Of a stretch of DNA of 5,643 nucleotides, positions 5,638 through 5,643 are shown in pieces. The stretch comes from Caldilineaceae bacterium (GTDB taxonomy: Bacteria; Chloroflexota; Anaerolineae; Caldilineales; Caldilineaceae), in NCBI GenBank assembly GCA_015494005.1, contig WGCB01000228.1:1-5643 (forward strand). Direction: 5' to 3'. Both the position numbers and the translations under genes were made by a program. Under the pieces are notes generated by a model. It saw only the letters and a program-made list of their open reading frames with translations. It had not been told where the DNA came from and ran no database searches. The number at the start of each line of letters is the position of its first letter. Position 1 is the first letter of the stretch.

Positions 5638-5643
5638 CATGCA

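Overview
This is a GC-rich bacterial window with one gene fragment and five intact genes, all tightly packed. The codon bias and the exported protein's 'RIYLPAVLAG' segment just after its signal peptide suggest a member of Chloroflexota (Anaerolineae/Caldilineae type). That segment resembles the 'YLPLV'-like stretch common in exported proteins of that phylum. The assignment is inference, since no rRNA or other phylogenetic marker is present.

Layout. The left edge carries the 3' end of a plus-strand FGGY sugar kinase (xylulokinase-like), ending at 367. Everything from 383 to about 5400 is coded on the minus strand. Read in the direction of transcription (right to left), the order is: a DedA-family membrane protein (5400-4579); a GT4 glycosyltransferase (4511-3225); then, after a 100-base gap with a possible promoter, a three-gene overlapping cluster. 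That cluster is uvsE, a UV-damage endonuclease (3124-2045); an unnamed two-part protein with a C-terminal half resembling the DUF559/Vsr-like nuclease fold (2048-1239); and an uncharacterised exported protein (1249-383). The kinase and the exported protein converge with only 15 bases between their stop codons. The right edge (about 5490-5643) is clearly more AT-rich. It looks like a divergent intergenic region, with an inverted repeat and a strong Shine-Dalgarno sequence at the extreme edge that probably serves a plus-strand gene starting just outside.

How the genes may work together. DedA and the GT4 enzyme could both act in envelope lipid or glycan metabolism, but that rests on family knowledge and adjacency only. 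The more striking unit is uvsE plus the gene after it. They share an ATGA stop/start overlap, and an excellent Shine-Dalgarno sequence for the second gene is built into the end of uvsE. This points to co-production of a UV-lesion nicking enzyme with an undescribed nuclease-fold protein, which is the best candidate here for a new DNA-repair partner. The exported protein overlaps that gene by 11 bases and so appears to be translated from the same message, although its predicted location outside the cytoplasm fits poorly with DNA repair.

No tRNA, rRNA, CRISPR array, insertion sequence or transposase was seen.
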